A stretch of DNA of 64,000 nucleotides, from NCBI RefSeq assembly GCF_021869535.1, contig NW_026262734.1:88913285-88977284 (forward strand), written 5' to 3'. Below, one piece after another: positions 11,502-26,500 of the stretch; position 1 is the first letter of the stretch; every line of letters starts with the position of its first letter. The notes under the pieces are model-generated. The model worked only from the letters and a program-made list of their open reading frames with translations. It searched no databases and was not told the origin of the DNA. Position numbers and translations under genes: made by a program. Source of the DNA: Mytilus californianus. Its lineage: Eukaryota > Mollusca > Bivalvia > Mytilida > Mytilidae.

Positions 11502-14500
11502 CTGAAAGAAAAAGAAAATTCTTTACTATTTTGTATATCAAGTAATAGAATTAATTATATTTGAATTTTTTTAAAACATGAAATGCATAATAAACAAAGG
11601 CATATAAGTTACCATATTTACAGTGCAAAGAATACAATGTGAGATAATCATAATTAATATAATTTCAACACTTCCTATAACTAGATGTGTCGGAACAACA
11701 CGAATGACCCCCGTCTCAAAAAGTTGAAAAATCTGCAGTTTCAACAACACATGTGGACACAAACATGCATGGATAGGATCCAGCTCTCAAGACCAATACT
11801 AGTTTGATGAAAAATTTCCTTGATCAATGAGTAGTTAAATTTCAAGCTGTTAGCAAATAGGAAGTGGATGTACTCTTGATGTGTTGAAACGACATGAAAC
11901 GGAACGCAGCATAAACTTGATCTCTTACTCATCATGGTAGACTCATTGTCATTTTGCTTAGTTTCTTTTGTTACTTATTCTGACATCGGACTCGAGGACT
12001 CTGACTTTTTAAACTCATTTTTACTGTGCGTATTGCTGTGTGTTTGTTTATTCTACATTGGCTAAAGGTATAGGGTTGAGATCTCACAAAACATGTTTAA
12101 CCCCGCCGCATTTTTGCGCCTGTCCCAAGTCAGGAGCCTCTGGCCTTTGTAAGTCTTGTATGTTTTTTTAATTTTAGTTCATTTATATGTCTTGGAGTTT
12201 AGTATGACGTCCATTTTCACATTTTTGTTTAGGGGCCAGCTGAAGCCCGCCTCCGGGTGCGGGATTTTCTCGCTGTTTGGAGGACCCATTAGTGGCCTTT
12301 GGCAGTTTTCTGCTCTTTGGTCGGGTTGTTGTCTCTTTGACACATTCCCCATTTCCATTCTCAATTTTATCACATTTCAAAAATCAGCCCAATATCTGAA
12401 GGGGTTTAGAAAAAAAATCCTGATAACTGTGATTTTCCACAATTTATCAAAGTCTCAAGTCCCTAATTTCGGCAAAAATTAGTAGAGTGGAATGAAACTT
12501 TAAATTGATCTGTAACTCATCATGGTTAACTCACATACCAAAAATCAGCCCAATATCTAAAGACGTTTAGAAAAAAAGTCTGTATAACTGTGATTTTCAA
12601 CAATTTATCAAAGTCCAAAGCCCGTAATTTCAGCAAAAATTAGCAGAGCAGAACGAAACTTAAACTTGGTCTGTAACTCATCATGGTTAACTCACATACC
12701 AAAATTCAAATCAATATCTGAAGGCATTTAGAAAAAAAGACCATTTAACTGTGATTTTCAAAATTTATCAAAGTCCAAAGCCCATAATTTCAGCAAAAAT
12801 TAGTAGAGCCGAACGGAACTTTAAATTGATCTGTAACTCATCATGGTTAACTCACATACCAAAAATCAGCCCAATATCTGAAGGCGTTTAGAAAAAAAGT
12901 CTGTATAACTGTAATTTTCAACAATTTATCAAAGTCCAAAGCCCATAATTTCGAAAAAATTAGCAGAGCGGAACGAAACTTAAACCTGATCTGTAACTCA
13001 TCATGGTTAACTCACATACCAAAAATCAGCCCAATATTTAAGGCGTTTAGAAAAAAAATCTGTATAACTTTGTTTGCTGCGGAATGACTGAATGACGGAC
13101 AAGGGTAAAACTATATGGCCCAAACAACTTTGTTGCCATGGTCATAAAAAATAATAAGAAATTAAATATCCATCCATGTAACTACATGTCTCATCAATTC
13201 TAAAATGACATGCTTCTCTTGCTTTGTAAACAACAACTTGATAAAATTCTCTATATATGTATACTTATCGCATTAAAAATGTACAAAATTAAAATAAAAT
13301 TATATTCTGCTAAAATCCATGGATGCTCTAGGTGCATTAACATGATTAACGTCATTTCAAAACATGATGTCATACCAAAGAAAAGTCTCAAACTGAAGGT
13401 TATTCCTTTAAATGTAAGCTCCAAATTCAGATAATATTGCAATATGGAGTTTAAAGGTAGATCTTGTTATATTTTCTAGTCTATTACATTATTCACACAT
13501 TTATTGATTTTAGCAAGTCAACATGGCAGCTCAGTCAAAATTTACAACTGTGGAGAAATCATTTGACGGTAAATAGTAGCAAATGAAAACTAAAGGCTCT
13601 CAAGAGCCTGTGTCACTCACCTGTATCTACTGTTGTTTTGGAAATCATGTAAAATAAGGTTTAAATCATGATAAATAGTATTAGATACTCTAATAATGAT
13701 TGTGCATGAGGCCAAGTTTGGTTTAATTTGGCCCAGTAGTTAAATTAAAAGCAGGTCATCTCACTAGTAACTAGACTTACAATAGTTACTGAAGACCTCT
13801 TATCATTATTTAAATTTTTTTTTCAAGTTGTGAACATTTGAAATTGTTTTTTTTACAATTTTCCCTTAGACTTCTAAAGTAAATCCCTATGTTCTATTTT
13901 TAGCCATGGCGGCCATGTTGTTTGGATGGCAGGGTCATTTTTCAATCAAGATACCCTATTGAATATTGAGGCTAAGGTTCTATTTGGCCCAGTAGATTAA
14001 GCCAAGAAGATTTTTGTTAAAGATTACAAAAATTTACCAAAAAAAATGTTCAAAATTTGACTATAAGGCCAACTAAAATTAATTAGTAGATTTTCATCCA
14101 GATTTTTGAAAAAAATGGGGCGGGTGGGAGGATTTTATTTTTTAAATTTTATTTCATGTGAAACCCTCTTGTGCCGTGTTCATCATATATGCAAGTGTAT
14201 TAAGCTTATATCATGTATATTGATACATGTATAAGGAATCATACATAATTTTTCAAATTCTTAAATAAATATCTCTGGTTGGCAACCACTGATCTACCTG
14301 TAATTGCCGCCTTAGAAACCCATTTATAAATGTGGAAAAATGCTCTTTTCAGTTGGACTACCTACACTGAATTTATTTTGCATTCCAAGCGATGGTTTGT
14401 AGTCCCCATAAAATGAAGCAAATGTCAGTTTGTCATGCAAAACAAATATCATGAGTACAGAATAAAATGAAAACTCAAATAGTGTTGAAAATAATAGGGT

Positions 14501-17500
14501 TGGTGCCAATGCAAGATGCAAATATAATTACAATGGAAAACTTGAAAAAGTTGTTGAATGACTCTATTAAGGGTATTGGGACAGAGGGTGTTAATGTGCT
14601 GTTTTTCAACAAAAAACGAAAACCATTGGTAAATGTAAGGGATTGCTGTAATAAAATACGTATGTTTGTAGACTTTTTGAACTCAATATACGGTCATAAA
14701 TCTAACAAGTTCGTGCTTGTGTCAATTTCTTTAATCCAATTATGTTTTATTGTAACAATGTGTTCCACGATTCTTGCACTTTGGATATCGTTCACAGTCC
14801 AAATTTCCTTACACTAAGTCATTGTATAAATAAAAATATCCACGGTTTTTTAATCTCAGAACATTTGTGACATACCGATTTGCGTTCTTGGACACAGTGT
14901 ATTACGTACTCGTAACCCGAATATTTCATGCCCTTCTCGTAAGTAAGTAAGTAATACAAAAACCGAAATTTGAAACAGGAAGTTTTGAATGAAACGAAAT
15001 TATCGAGGGTTACCGGTAACGGAAATGAACAAAATCCGGAAATCGTAAGTTTTTCAAAATAAAAAAAATTGGGGCGGGACGATTTCAGAGGGGCGGGCAG
15101 GGATGAAAATCTATCAATTAATTTTAATTGGCCTAAAGGGCAATAACTCCTTAAGGGGTCAATTGAAAATTTTGGTCATAGTGACTTATTTGTAGATCGT
15201 ACTATGCTAAACATTATTGCTGTTTACAGTTTATCTCTATCTATAATAATATTTAAGATAACAAGCATTCTGAGAGTATTGCATGGCAATACATAGTCCC
15301 CTACCGGGTAAAAATTCATTATACTGGAACAAAATGCTAACTTGTTCTATAACTTGTCATGGTGTAAACAAAAAGTAAATATCTTCAAGCTTGACGAAAA
15401 ACAGTGTGGAAAACTGATTATATAAGTGAATTTTTCAAGTCCAAGGACCATAACTCTGCACAAAATTATTAGACGGAAACAAAAATTGGAACTTGATCTG
15501 TAACTTGTCATGATAAAACTATATACCAATTATCAATCAATATCTTATAAGCATGATGAAAAAAACATTAGATATGATTAATAGTTCTCTAAAATTAGAT
15601 ATGATGTAATACAGTGTACATCTATTTTCAAATTATAATCAGATATAATTAATAGTTCCAAATATTTTTTTCTTTCATTTGTCACAAACTAATATAGATT
15701 TGTAACTTATCTATAAAATGTCAACAACTTTTATCTACACAATGTAATATATTGAAACATATACATTAATAAAATAGATTATTATTTAATTAAAGGATTT
15801 CTCTTCATAATTTTGTTTTGATATATGTAGCATTCAGAAAATTAGTTTATACTAAATAACAAACAAACCTGTCAAAAAATTCTTCAAATAATTTAACAAA
15901 GAATGTCTTTTAATAAATGAGTTATCTCCCTTTGTACAAAAATATGGTTTAACATAGTACTCTAACATTAGATATGGTCCTGAGTTATGGTCCATAACTC
16001 TGGACTAAATCATCAGACCGGAACAAAATTCGAACTTGATCTATATAACTTGTCATGATAAAACTATATACCAAATATCAAATCAATATCTTCAAGAAAG
16101 AAGAAAAAAAGTGTGGAAAGCTAATTTGCCAGACTGACGGATGGACAGATGGACAGACGGACAGACTGACGGAGTGCAAACCTAAAGTCCCCTTCGACTT
16201 CGTCGGTAGGGGACTAATAACCATGATAACCAAAAACTGCAAAATTTCCTTAAAATTAATAATTCAGGGGCAGCAACCCAACAATGGGTTGTCTGATTCA
16301 TCTGAAAATTTCAGGGCAGATAGATCTAAAACTGATGAACATTTTTACCCTTGTCAAATTTGATCTAAATGCTTTAGTTTCAGACATGTCAGAGATAAAA
16401 GCCAAAAACTGCATTTTACCCCTATGTTTTATTTTTTAGCCATGTCGGCCATGTTGGTTGGCATTTGGGGTCAACAGACACATTTTTTAAATTAGTTACC
16501 CTAATGATGATTTTGGCCAAGTTTGGTTAAATTTGGCCCAGTAGTTTCAGTGGAAAAGATTTTTGTAAAAGTTAATGATGACGGATGACGACGGACGCCA
16601 AGTGATGAGAAAAGCTCACTTGGCCCTTCAGGCCAGGTGAGCTAAAAAATATGTTTTGATTGACATTATTTTTACTAGATGTTATTTAAGAAATTCTTTA
16701 TGCAAGCGATAGATTTATTGGAAATTTATAGCTTTATTTTGCAAGAGGTAAAATAGAACAGCCAGGCACATGGAACACTTATCATGCTTATCTTTGCTTT
16801 AGTTTTTTCTAAATTGCCGTATTTGTCCTATTAAAATCGACGCTCTGGATAAAAATTGAATGTAACAGGTCAGGCCATGTGAAAATTTCCCAAAAATTAT
16901 TACTTGCATAATTTATTTCTTAAATATTAAAGTGATAGTTACCCATAACATTTTGGTCTCCAACCTGGAGGTAAGTGTTATGTTCATGTTGATGGTTATG
17001 ATGGTGGTGGTTTACAACTATAAAAGAAATTACATTTTCATGGAGAGACTTTTGTTTCATCCTAATTTTTATATGTAATAACATTAACAGTAGTAATTTT
17101 ACTGCCCCAAATATGCATTTAAACAATTAATGTCTCTTCAGTGATGATTGAGACCAAAATATTTGAAAATCAAAAACCTAATACACATTTTGAGATCATA
17201 AAAATAAAATTGTGAGAGCAATTTTCATACTCTGATTCACTAATAAATGTTTTTTTGACATCAAAGTAACATTATACAAAGTTATAACAGATGTTAAGCA
17301 TCAATTGAAAGCTCTTTGGTTGGTATTTGCTCAATAATTTCACACGTTTTCATCTGAAGAAATAAAACACATGAATTATAGCACTAAACTCACCTGGAGT
17401 TGGGGAAGGGGAACTTGTGCTCCCATATTCTATTTCTGCGGCCCATTCTTGCAAATCTCGTTCTAAAATTAAAAAAAATATATCCATACTGTTTCATATA

Positions 17501-20500
17501 TTTTGGTATCTTAGTTATTTACAATTTTAGGAAAATTAATGATCATATGTATTGAAGTAACATGAAAAATTACGATATAAAAATAAGTAGATGCGGTATA
17601 CTTGCCAATGAGAGAAATATCCACCAAAGTTCAAATGACGATGATACATGGGAGATATTCTGATTTCTTTTCAATATGCTAGTAGATCAATTCTGTGATG
17701 ACATACTTTACATACATACATATTTTCACAGCAGGAAGACATGTCACCCTACCTGGACTAATTATTCTGACTCTGGTCCAACCAGTCTTTGCTCTTACTC
17801 TTTAATGCTGTGTGCTTAGTGGAGAAACAGCAAATATCAATTTCAAAGTCTTTGGTTTGACCTGGACGGGTTCAAACCCACAACCTCCCACATTTGAAAA
17901 TAAAAGGTATTTGAGGCAAACACACAACCACATGACCATCGAGATTGTATCTGAAATATTTGAAGAAAATTCACTTACCACTGTACTGAGCTAATGGATC
18001 TTTGTTCCATTTAGGGTCTTTGCCATCAGAAGTTGCAACTGTAAGTACCTTTTTCTTTGCCAGGTGATATAACAGTTTGTTGACAGCTTTTCTGGATTGT
18101 CCAATGCTACATTTTTGTGCTACATCTTTAGGCTTAAGATTCATATTTGGTTCAACAAATACAGAAATTATTTTCTTTAGGTTTTCTATAATGAAAAATA
18201 AACTGCTTTTTCTCATTAATCATGTTAGTTTAAAGGAACATAAGCCATGATTGCTAGCCAATCTGATTGATATACTTATCCTGTGTCCACGCTGCACTTA
18301 TTACAAGGATCTTACAAAATTCTGGTATTCTTTTTGTTCTAGTTATTATTAAATCAATTGAAATTTCAACTTTTAAATTTTGAAAGTGTGTTTCATTATA
18401 ACAAAACCAGAGGTCTCTTAAACCATGTAAACAGAAAAGAAAATGGAGCATCACCAAATCTTTGTAAGCAAAGTGTGGACACATGACCTGTATTTTAATC
18501 AGATTGATAGCCGGCCTGAATATCTAAGAATGCTACTTTATGTTTTTCCCTTCCTCCATGTCATATTGGTCCTATTAAAAGAAATCAAAATTATTTCAAA
18601 TTTTTAGAATTTTTAGAATCAAATTTTAAATCAATATAGATTATTGAAACATTGCAATTTTCGTATAGCATATCATCATGATCATGAATGATACACAATC
18701 AAACTATAGTTTATTTAGGAAAAAGGGAAAACTACGGTTTCCATCAAGAAATACCAACAATTAGATAAATTAATTGTTGGATTTTCATTATTTTGCTATT
18801 GTACATGGTTGTAAAAATGGTAAAACATCAACTACTTGACACACAATATATAGCTCATTTGAACTTCACTGTGTTCAGTCAAAAAAAAGCTTCATACTGT
18901 GACAGGTTATATTTGACAGTATTACTATAATTGACTTTGATGGTTCACCTCAGTTGACAATTTTTTCTCAGGGTAACAATCTGCTCTATCACCCTCTTGG
19001 TTATGTGTTATTTATATAGTATTAAAATACAGTAAGTCTGATAATCTGTACAAACTTTGCTCAGATATTACTACTGTTGACCTTAATAACAGCAAAAGGA
19101 CTACCTCATCTCAACTTTAATGCTACTTCTTTTTCTTTACTAAGACCTACCTAGTGTAGGTTTTAATCTTTGATCAATTTCTGTGTGTTGATGACAATTG
19201 ACAGGTGCTGTCGTTTCTAGATTAATGTGACCAGCAGCTGAAAAAAAATCAACAAATACTGTAAATTTAGAAATTATTGCGTACATTTATTATTGCGATT
19301 TTTGAAGAACGGACAAAAATGTGAGATTAATTATTGCAATTTCAGGAAAACCTGCATACAGATATATGTATTAGATATCAGAATGCCAGTTCTTATTATT
19401 GAGATACTAACCCAGTCACATAATTCATAAAAACCTCGCAATATTTTATGAATTTACAGTATGAAATTTTGGTCTTGCAAAGCATACCCCCTGCACATAA
19501 TTCAAAGTATAGGTAAATAGGAAGTAGGAGGCTAACAGATCAGAAAAGCGCAAACAGGTTGTCACAACTCATCATTATCAACAAACTGGTCAAGCTGCTG
19601 ACAAAACATTGAGTCTGAGAGAAGCATGACAAAACTATTTGTTAGATATAAGGACAGAGAGACTAAATGAAAGTTAGTTACAATTGTCAATTAGCACGGT
19701 GAAGTCACTTTACAGCTAAAGCCAAGTTGCGATTTTGACAGGTGACAGGTTTCGACATAAAGAACAAAATTTACAATGCTTGTTATTCTAGGGCTGCAGA
19801 TAAAATTTTGAGTCAGGTGAAATTTCGAATGACTTACTTTCAAATCAATTGGAGTAAATAAATCTACATTTATGTGTTTCAATTTTGGGATGAAAAAATA
19901 AGTTGACTAATGCAGAAATTTTAAAATAGCACATACATTTGTAGTTCAAAACAAAGAAAGTTGACTGTAGTTTATGAAATATTTAATTGTATAAATAAAT
20001 AAGTCAGAATTAAGTTTTCTTTTCAAAGTTTATCTCCCCTGATACTTTGCCAAAAACTTACTCAAAGTTAAACAAGCCTCGATTATTTTCTAGTTTACTT
20101 AAAATTCTTTAATCAAAGTTCAACCTTTCATCTCACTAACTTATAAACATCAAAATCTACAGAGTATAGATGACCATCATGTTATGTAACCATGGTAACT
20201 GTGCAAGCCTTCTAAAATTGTTCCTTTGAGGTATACAAACAGTAATGCCTATAGCCTCATTGCTTTTATGTTTTAAAGTGCCAATCTGCCTAAGAATCAG
20301 GCAGTGGTGAAAACATGACAAACAAAAACCCACTCAAGTTGACATTAATTTTTGTTCAAAATGTATAATGGTGCATGAATATAACATTCGTTTCCTTGTC
20401 CAGTTCTGGTAATTCAAGATATAATTTGGTTGAAATGCACTAGAAATTAAAAATTAAGGGGAGCTAACTCCGTAATTTGCTATCATTCTAACCAAAATTT

Positions 20501-23500
20501 ATCTAGAGATTTCTTGAATTACCAGACACGCAGAAACGGAAGACCTACAATTTCTAACTCAGGGTGATGGTAACTTCAAAATATGATGGTTAGGTCGGTG
20601 GGTTTTTTTCGGCCATGTTTTGATTTTTTTCAAAATTGCCTGATTCTTACAAAGACTGGCACTTTAAAAGTTCTGAAATTTAAAGCATTCATAGCTATTT
20701 TGTCATAATTTAAAATAAAAGTGACAGTCATTTCATGTCAAAACTATACCTTATCCTGACTTGTGCTGAAAAATTCAACATAGTACCTTTAATTCAAAAT
20801 AAAAAGATTTGGTATAATTGCCAATGATGTAGAAGTTACAACTAAAGGTTTTTTTATTTTTAATATGTTTGCAAATTAGAGCGCACTGGTTTCAGGAAGT
20901 TTGGTAGTACAAAAACATGTACTTCTGATTTGAGCAACAGTGCAAATACGCCCTCCCTACACCATGAGACTTGAAAAAAGGCAGTATTTTGATAATAACA
21001 GACAAATCAAATGAGATTTTTTCATTGTTCATTCAATTATACTTCATGAATGTTTAAGACTTCTAATTAAGACAGGCAACTTAACATGTTAATAAATCAA
21101 TGTAGTCCAGAGAAATTCGAGAAAAGAAGAAAATGTAACTTTTTTACCTATAGATCTAAGTAGCAAAAATCTAAATACTGAGGAAGAAAACTATATCTCC
21201 AGATTATTACCTATACCAGTACGTGAATATAACCAAGTACTGTATAACATATAAGTATTTCCCCCTACTGGCTATCAAAGACTTACAAATGGTTTGTGTA
21301 TTTGGACCAGTCTGGACTTGTGAAACATATCTCTGCTGAACCCTGGATGACCGATCGTCTCCCTCCATTACTGTTTGTGTCATCATACAACCACGACTTG
21401 AACCACCTGTTGCACCAGACCCTGGGATGTCTGAAAAACTGTCCAAGGATGAATCAGGTGAAGATATCAAATCTGAATTATTCATAGATCTGTTTGGTGT
21501 AGAAGACGTTAAACTTGGTGCCAAACTTGATTCTAGAGAGTGTTCTCCACTTGCTGGCGGTGTTGTCTTAGGGCTGGTCTGTTCAGAATTGGATCTTATT
21601 GGTTCAAGAGAATGCTGTCCATTGGCTAAGGATGCTGCCTTTATGTTGGTGTCTTTAGTGGGTCTTTTTGAAATGGTCCTTTTGGCAGGTGGAGGTAGAC
21701 CTGAAAATCAAGTACAGTCAGCTAGGCATAGTAAAAATTTTAAATTTTTTATCCTGTTTCTTCTTAAGATTACAGTAGTTTTTGCTATGTTTTTATTAAA
21801 TAAATATAAGTAAATGTGACAGTGCTTTTCCCTATTAAATGAATCTCATTTATAAAAATATTCCCAGTTTCTGACATTTAAAACCAGGTTTAATCCACCA
21901 TTTTCTACATTAGAAAATGTCTGTACCAAGTCAGGAATATGACAGTTGTTATCCATTCGTTTAATGTGTTTGAGAATTTGAGTTTGCTGTTTTGATTAGA
22001 AACTTTCCGTTTTGAATTTTCCTCAGAGTTCAGTATTTTTGTTATTTTACTTTTTAAATCAAGTCTGATATTTCTGTATAACTGCATAAGTTGAAACAGG
22101 CAAAAAAAAAAAAGCACTTATAGTACTGGTATATATAATGTTATATTATTTCAGGCAAATGTGTCATACATCCCTGTATTTGGTTGACATACTAATGTAA
22201 AAGTAAATGAATGGATTTATAAGAGGTACATTGTATTTGCCACTTTTCCATTATAGATATAATGTTAAACAAGATCTCATTTTATGTGTTGCTTCTCTCA
22301 ATCTTTTTCTTAAAAATTAAATCAATCAATTTGGCAGTCTACCATTTAGGTAGAATGCAAACTAAAGTCTATCCTCCCTAATGATTATTCATTTTGGTTA
22401 GCTTTGGTAATAATTTGGAAAACAAAATTATTTATGGATGTAATTTCTGTCATTATCTATGTAACCATTGGCTTCAGATTTTATGCCTACTATTTCCATG
22501 TGACTGCTGGTAACTAGAGGCCCATAACAATCTTAAGTCTATAAAAATAAACTGCTTCGCTGAGCGCAGCTGGATACGCCCGCAGAGGTCCAACCCTGAA
22601 CAGTTGGGGCAAAAATGGACACAATATTCAAGCTTGATACAGGTCTGAATTTGGATTGTAATTAAATATTTGACATATTATAGGTTTCTGAATAAATGTA
22701 GTCAAAGAACTTGAAATTGGTTATATGAATTGAATTCATATTCAATTAAAGATTTCTTGCTGTTGTGCAATACACTGTGCAGTTGCGCAATACTTAGTAA
22801 ATCTGTTGTCAGACTATAGAAAACAATAACTTCTCAATGTTATATCAGAAATTTATAAAAAAACTAAATGGAGGTTATCTTAATAGATATAAATCAGTCA
22901 TCAAAGTTTAATGAAAACCACTCTAAGCACTTTAAGGATATTGTCCAAAAACTTGAAAATCAACCCTTTTTTATGAATAAAATCTTATAACTCGGAAACG
23001 TAAAATCTAAAATTGATAAAAATCAAAAGGGAGCTTACAACAATAGATATAAACAATTTACCAAAGTTTCATAAAAAATGCTGAAAGCATTTTTGAGTTA
23101 TTGTCCGAAAACTGGAAAATCCCCCTTTTTGTAATGAATAAAACCCCATAAATCAGAAACGTATAGTCTAAAATTTTAAAAAAATCAAAAGGGAGCTCAT
23201 GCCGATAGAAATAAACAATTCACCAAAGTTTCTTGCAAATTGGTGAAAATGTTTTTGAGTTATTGTCCAAAAACTGGAAAATCCCCCCTATTTTAATGAA
23301 TAAAACCCCATAACTCGGAAATGTAAAATCTAAAATTTATAAAATTCTAAAGGGAGCTTACATCAATACTGAATAGATATACATGTAAACAATTCACCAA
23401 AGTTTCATAAAAAATGCTGAAAGCATTTTTGAGTTATTGTCTGAAAACTGGAAACCCCCCTTTTTGTGCGAAAACCAATGTGTCTTTGGACGACGACGAC

Positions 23501-26500
23501 GACACCAACGTCATACCAATATATGACCGCAAAAATTTTTGCTGTCGTATAAAAATTCATTGTACTGGAACAAAATGCTAACTTGATCTATAACTTGTCC
23601 CCAGCATACTAGAGCTAGAGAGACACATGTGTAAAATCACCTTAAATCTGAAGGTAAAAGTCCCTTTACTCTGGAATAAAAAAACTTAACATTTTCAGAA
23701 ACAATCTGTTGTGATTGAATTATTCAACTACACAAACAGATAAGTGTATGACTCAAACACAATTCATGACAGGAGGAGACAACTCTGTCAGAATTTCCAC
23801 AATAACAGTATAGCTGTTATTTTCTGCAATAACTTAACTGTTTTAGTTATACCCTTGACTTATAAAAGTGTAAAACAAAGGATATTCAACCAATGACGTG
23901 ATATTATTTTCATTTTGGAGTTCAAACAAAGAAATTGTACATAGTCCTTTCCATTTTAACTGCACAAAATCAAATACATTGTGTATGTGGCACAACTTAC
24001 CATACATGTACAGTAAATAATTACATCACTAATAACTATGTAATATTTACTTTCTATGCCTAAAGATGACTTTGGAACTGTATAATCATTGGTACTACTT
24101 TCTAAACTTGTGCTTTCAATTCCTGCACATAAATCTACAATAAAAAAATCTTGACATATAACGTCATAATATAACTTCAAATAATCTGATTATCTGTAGC
24201 AATTTAAAAAAAATCATGACTCTCAAATTGATATTTACTAGTCGTGCATGGCATGCAGCATATTGACTGGTACTCTATGCTAAGAAGGTATAAAGATACC
24301 AGTTTTTATTGCTGGAGGAAGCCAGAGTGCCTGGAGAGAACATCCAACCTTCAGCAAAGAAAACTGACAATCATAGTTAAGATTGGAGTCCAACACACCT
24401 GCCACATGCAAGTTTTAAACTCATAACCTCAGTGTTGACAGGCTGGTTATACAGTAGATAAACTACTTAGACCAACCAACTGCCAAGGCCTCTTTAAGGA
24501 TGTTCGCTACTCTGTTTCAAAATAACAAGCTTTTTAAAAAACTGTTATAAATTGATAGTATATTTTAGAAATAATTCATGGGGGCTTGAATATACATGTT
24601 GTGTATCGTGAATTTACCACGGGTTGGCACTTAATGCTAAATATTTTACCCTGAGCGATAGCGAGGGGTAAAATATCAGCATAAAGGGACAACCCGTGGT
24701 AAAATCACGATATATTCAAGCCCCCATGAATTATTTCGATTCTAATAGGACAAATACGGCAATTCTTTTGGATCGAAGTGCTCTAGGTGAAGGCAAATAT
24801 TTGCCGTTCCCATAAACAAACGCACTATTCAATTGACATAAAAGAACAGAGCAAACTGAATTAGTGACATGCTTAAACTATTTACAATAATGTATTTAAA
24901 TAGGTTTGGATGAATTTAGATAAGAATTTTATTTATATATCTAATATGTATAAAAAAAATTGGATTATAACACATTTTAGCATCGTTTGTTTACGTTTCC
25001 TTGTTGTTATAATTTTCGGTTTCACAAGCGTGTATTCTCCCGTAAAATCCTCATATTTTTACGTCATCGTTGTATGATGTCGGGTAGCTCATTCATAAAA
25101 AAGCATGTGACGTGGGAGTACGATCGGAAGAGCCCAAACAATATATTCATATTTTAACACGGGTGTGTACCCAAAACGTATGAAGAACGTCATGTTAGGA
25201 TTATAAATAAAGGAACTAAAAAAGCAGAAAAAAATGAAGAGTTTGTGTGCTTGTTTTCGAGATATTAGCCATTGAAAATTTAGTGGGAAATAATTCTCTC
25301 TAGATTTTTCATACTTTTAACATTGTCCGCTTTTCTCTTTAAAAAACTATGAAAAAATAACAAGGATTATATAATAATTTCAAATATTGCTTTTAAAACT
25401 ATATGTAATAAAATAATGAAAAGAAAAGTAGGGGTTAGTGGACAAAATTTTGTAATGGCAAAACATGGATAAAACCAGAGGATTCCAAAAATCTGGCAAA
25501 ATTCAAACACAAGAGGAGCGAACATCCTTAACAAATGATGATGTTTTGTTTGCAAATCATATACAACATCATTCCTTATGTCATGTCTATATTCTTTATT
25601 ATAATCTTTATTATCAAATTACCATTTAAGAATGATCCTGAAGGAACTGTATCCTCTGAAAAGTCTCCACTATGTATCTCTGAATCTAACTGCCATACAT
25701 TTTCTCCAGCACCAGTCTTACATATAGACCCATTTTTCTCCATCAACACCAGACATTGTCTAACTTCTACTGCCAAAACATCCTGTTGTACTAATCTAGT
25801 AAGAAGGGAAGTTTCTTGTAGTGGTCCTTCTATCAATTCACTGTATATTAGTCCACAATAGTAATCTACAGTTGTGAAAATATGAATTGAATTACAGAAT
25901 AATAAGTATGATAAGCATGATTAATAATTAAATAAATGTGGATAGTGTCCACATGTGGACACAGATGATGCCCCCGCTTGCATATCATATAGTTATAAAG
26001 GGACATAACTGAAGAACGGTAAAAGTGACACTACCATGACTACCCAAATTTGAACTTGATCTGAGTTTTGTGGTAATAAGCATTGTGTGTAAGTCTCATA
26101 ACATTTGGTTGAGGCTAACTTAAGTAGAGAACAGAAACTAAAAATTCAGCAATTTTTCTATTTGTAATGACGCATAACTCTAGAACGGTTGTGTATAAGT
26201 TTTACAACATTTGGTTGAGACAAACTAAAAAATTCAGCAATTTTTATGTTTATAATGGGACATAACTCTAGAATGGTAAAAGTGTTGCCACCTAATTTCG
26301 TACTTAATCTGTATTATGTAGTAATTAGCATTGTGTATAAGTTTCAAAACATTTGGTTGAGGCAAACTCAAGTTAGAGAACTGAAACAAAAAAAATGTAC
26401 TTGATCTTTACTGAGTTTTGTTGGAATGAATATTGTGTATAGGTTTCACAATGTTTGGCTGGGGAAAACTTCAGTTACAGAATGGAAACTAAAAAATTTT

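Noticed and set aside
12156-12482. 108-codon plus frame and two minus frames at 12179-12380
   Set aside because: All three lie within an inverted copy of interspersed repeat family A, which occurs several times in this window.
14467-14817. 116-codon frame as a host gene
   Set aside because: It lies wholly inside a Harbinger-like insertion and has no recognised domain; reported only as part of that element.
21296-21813. Plus-strand frames opposite the Z-alpha gene exon 4
   Set aside because: Antisense shadows of a well-supported exon with consensus splice sites on the minus strand.
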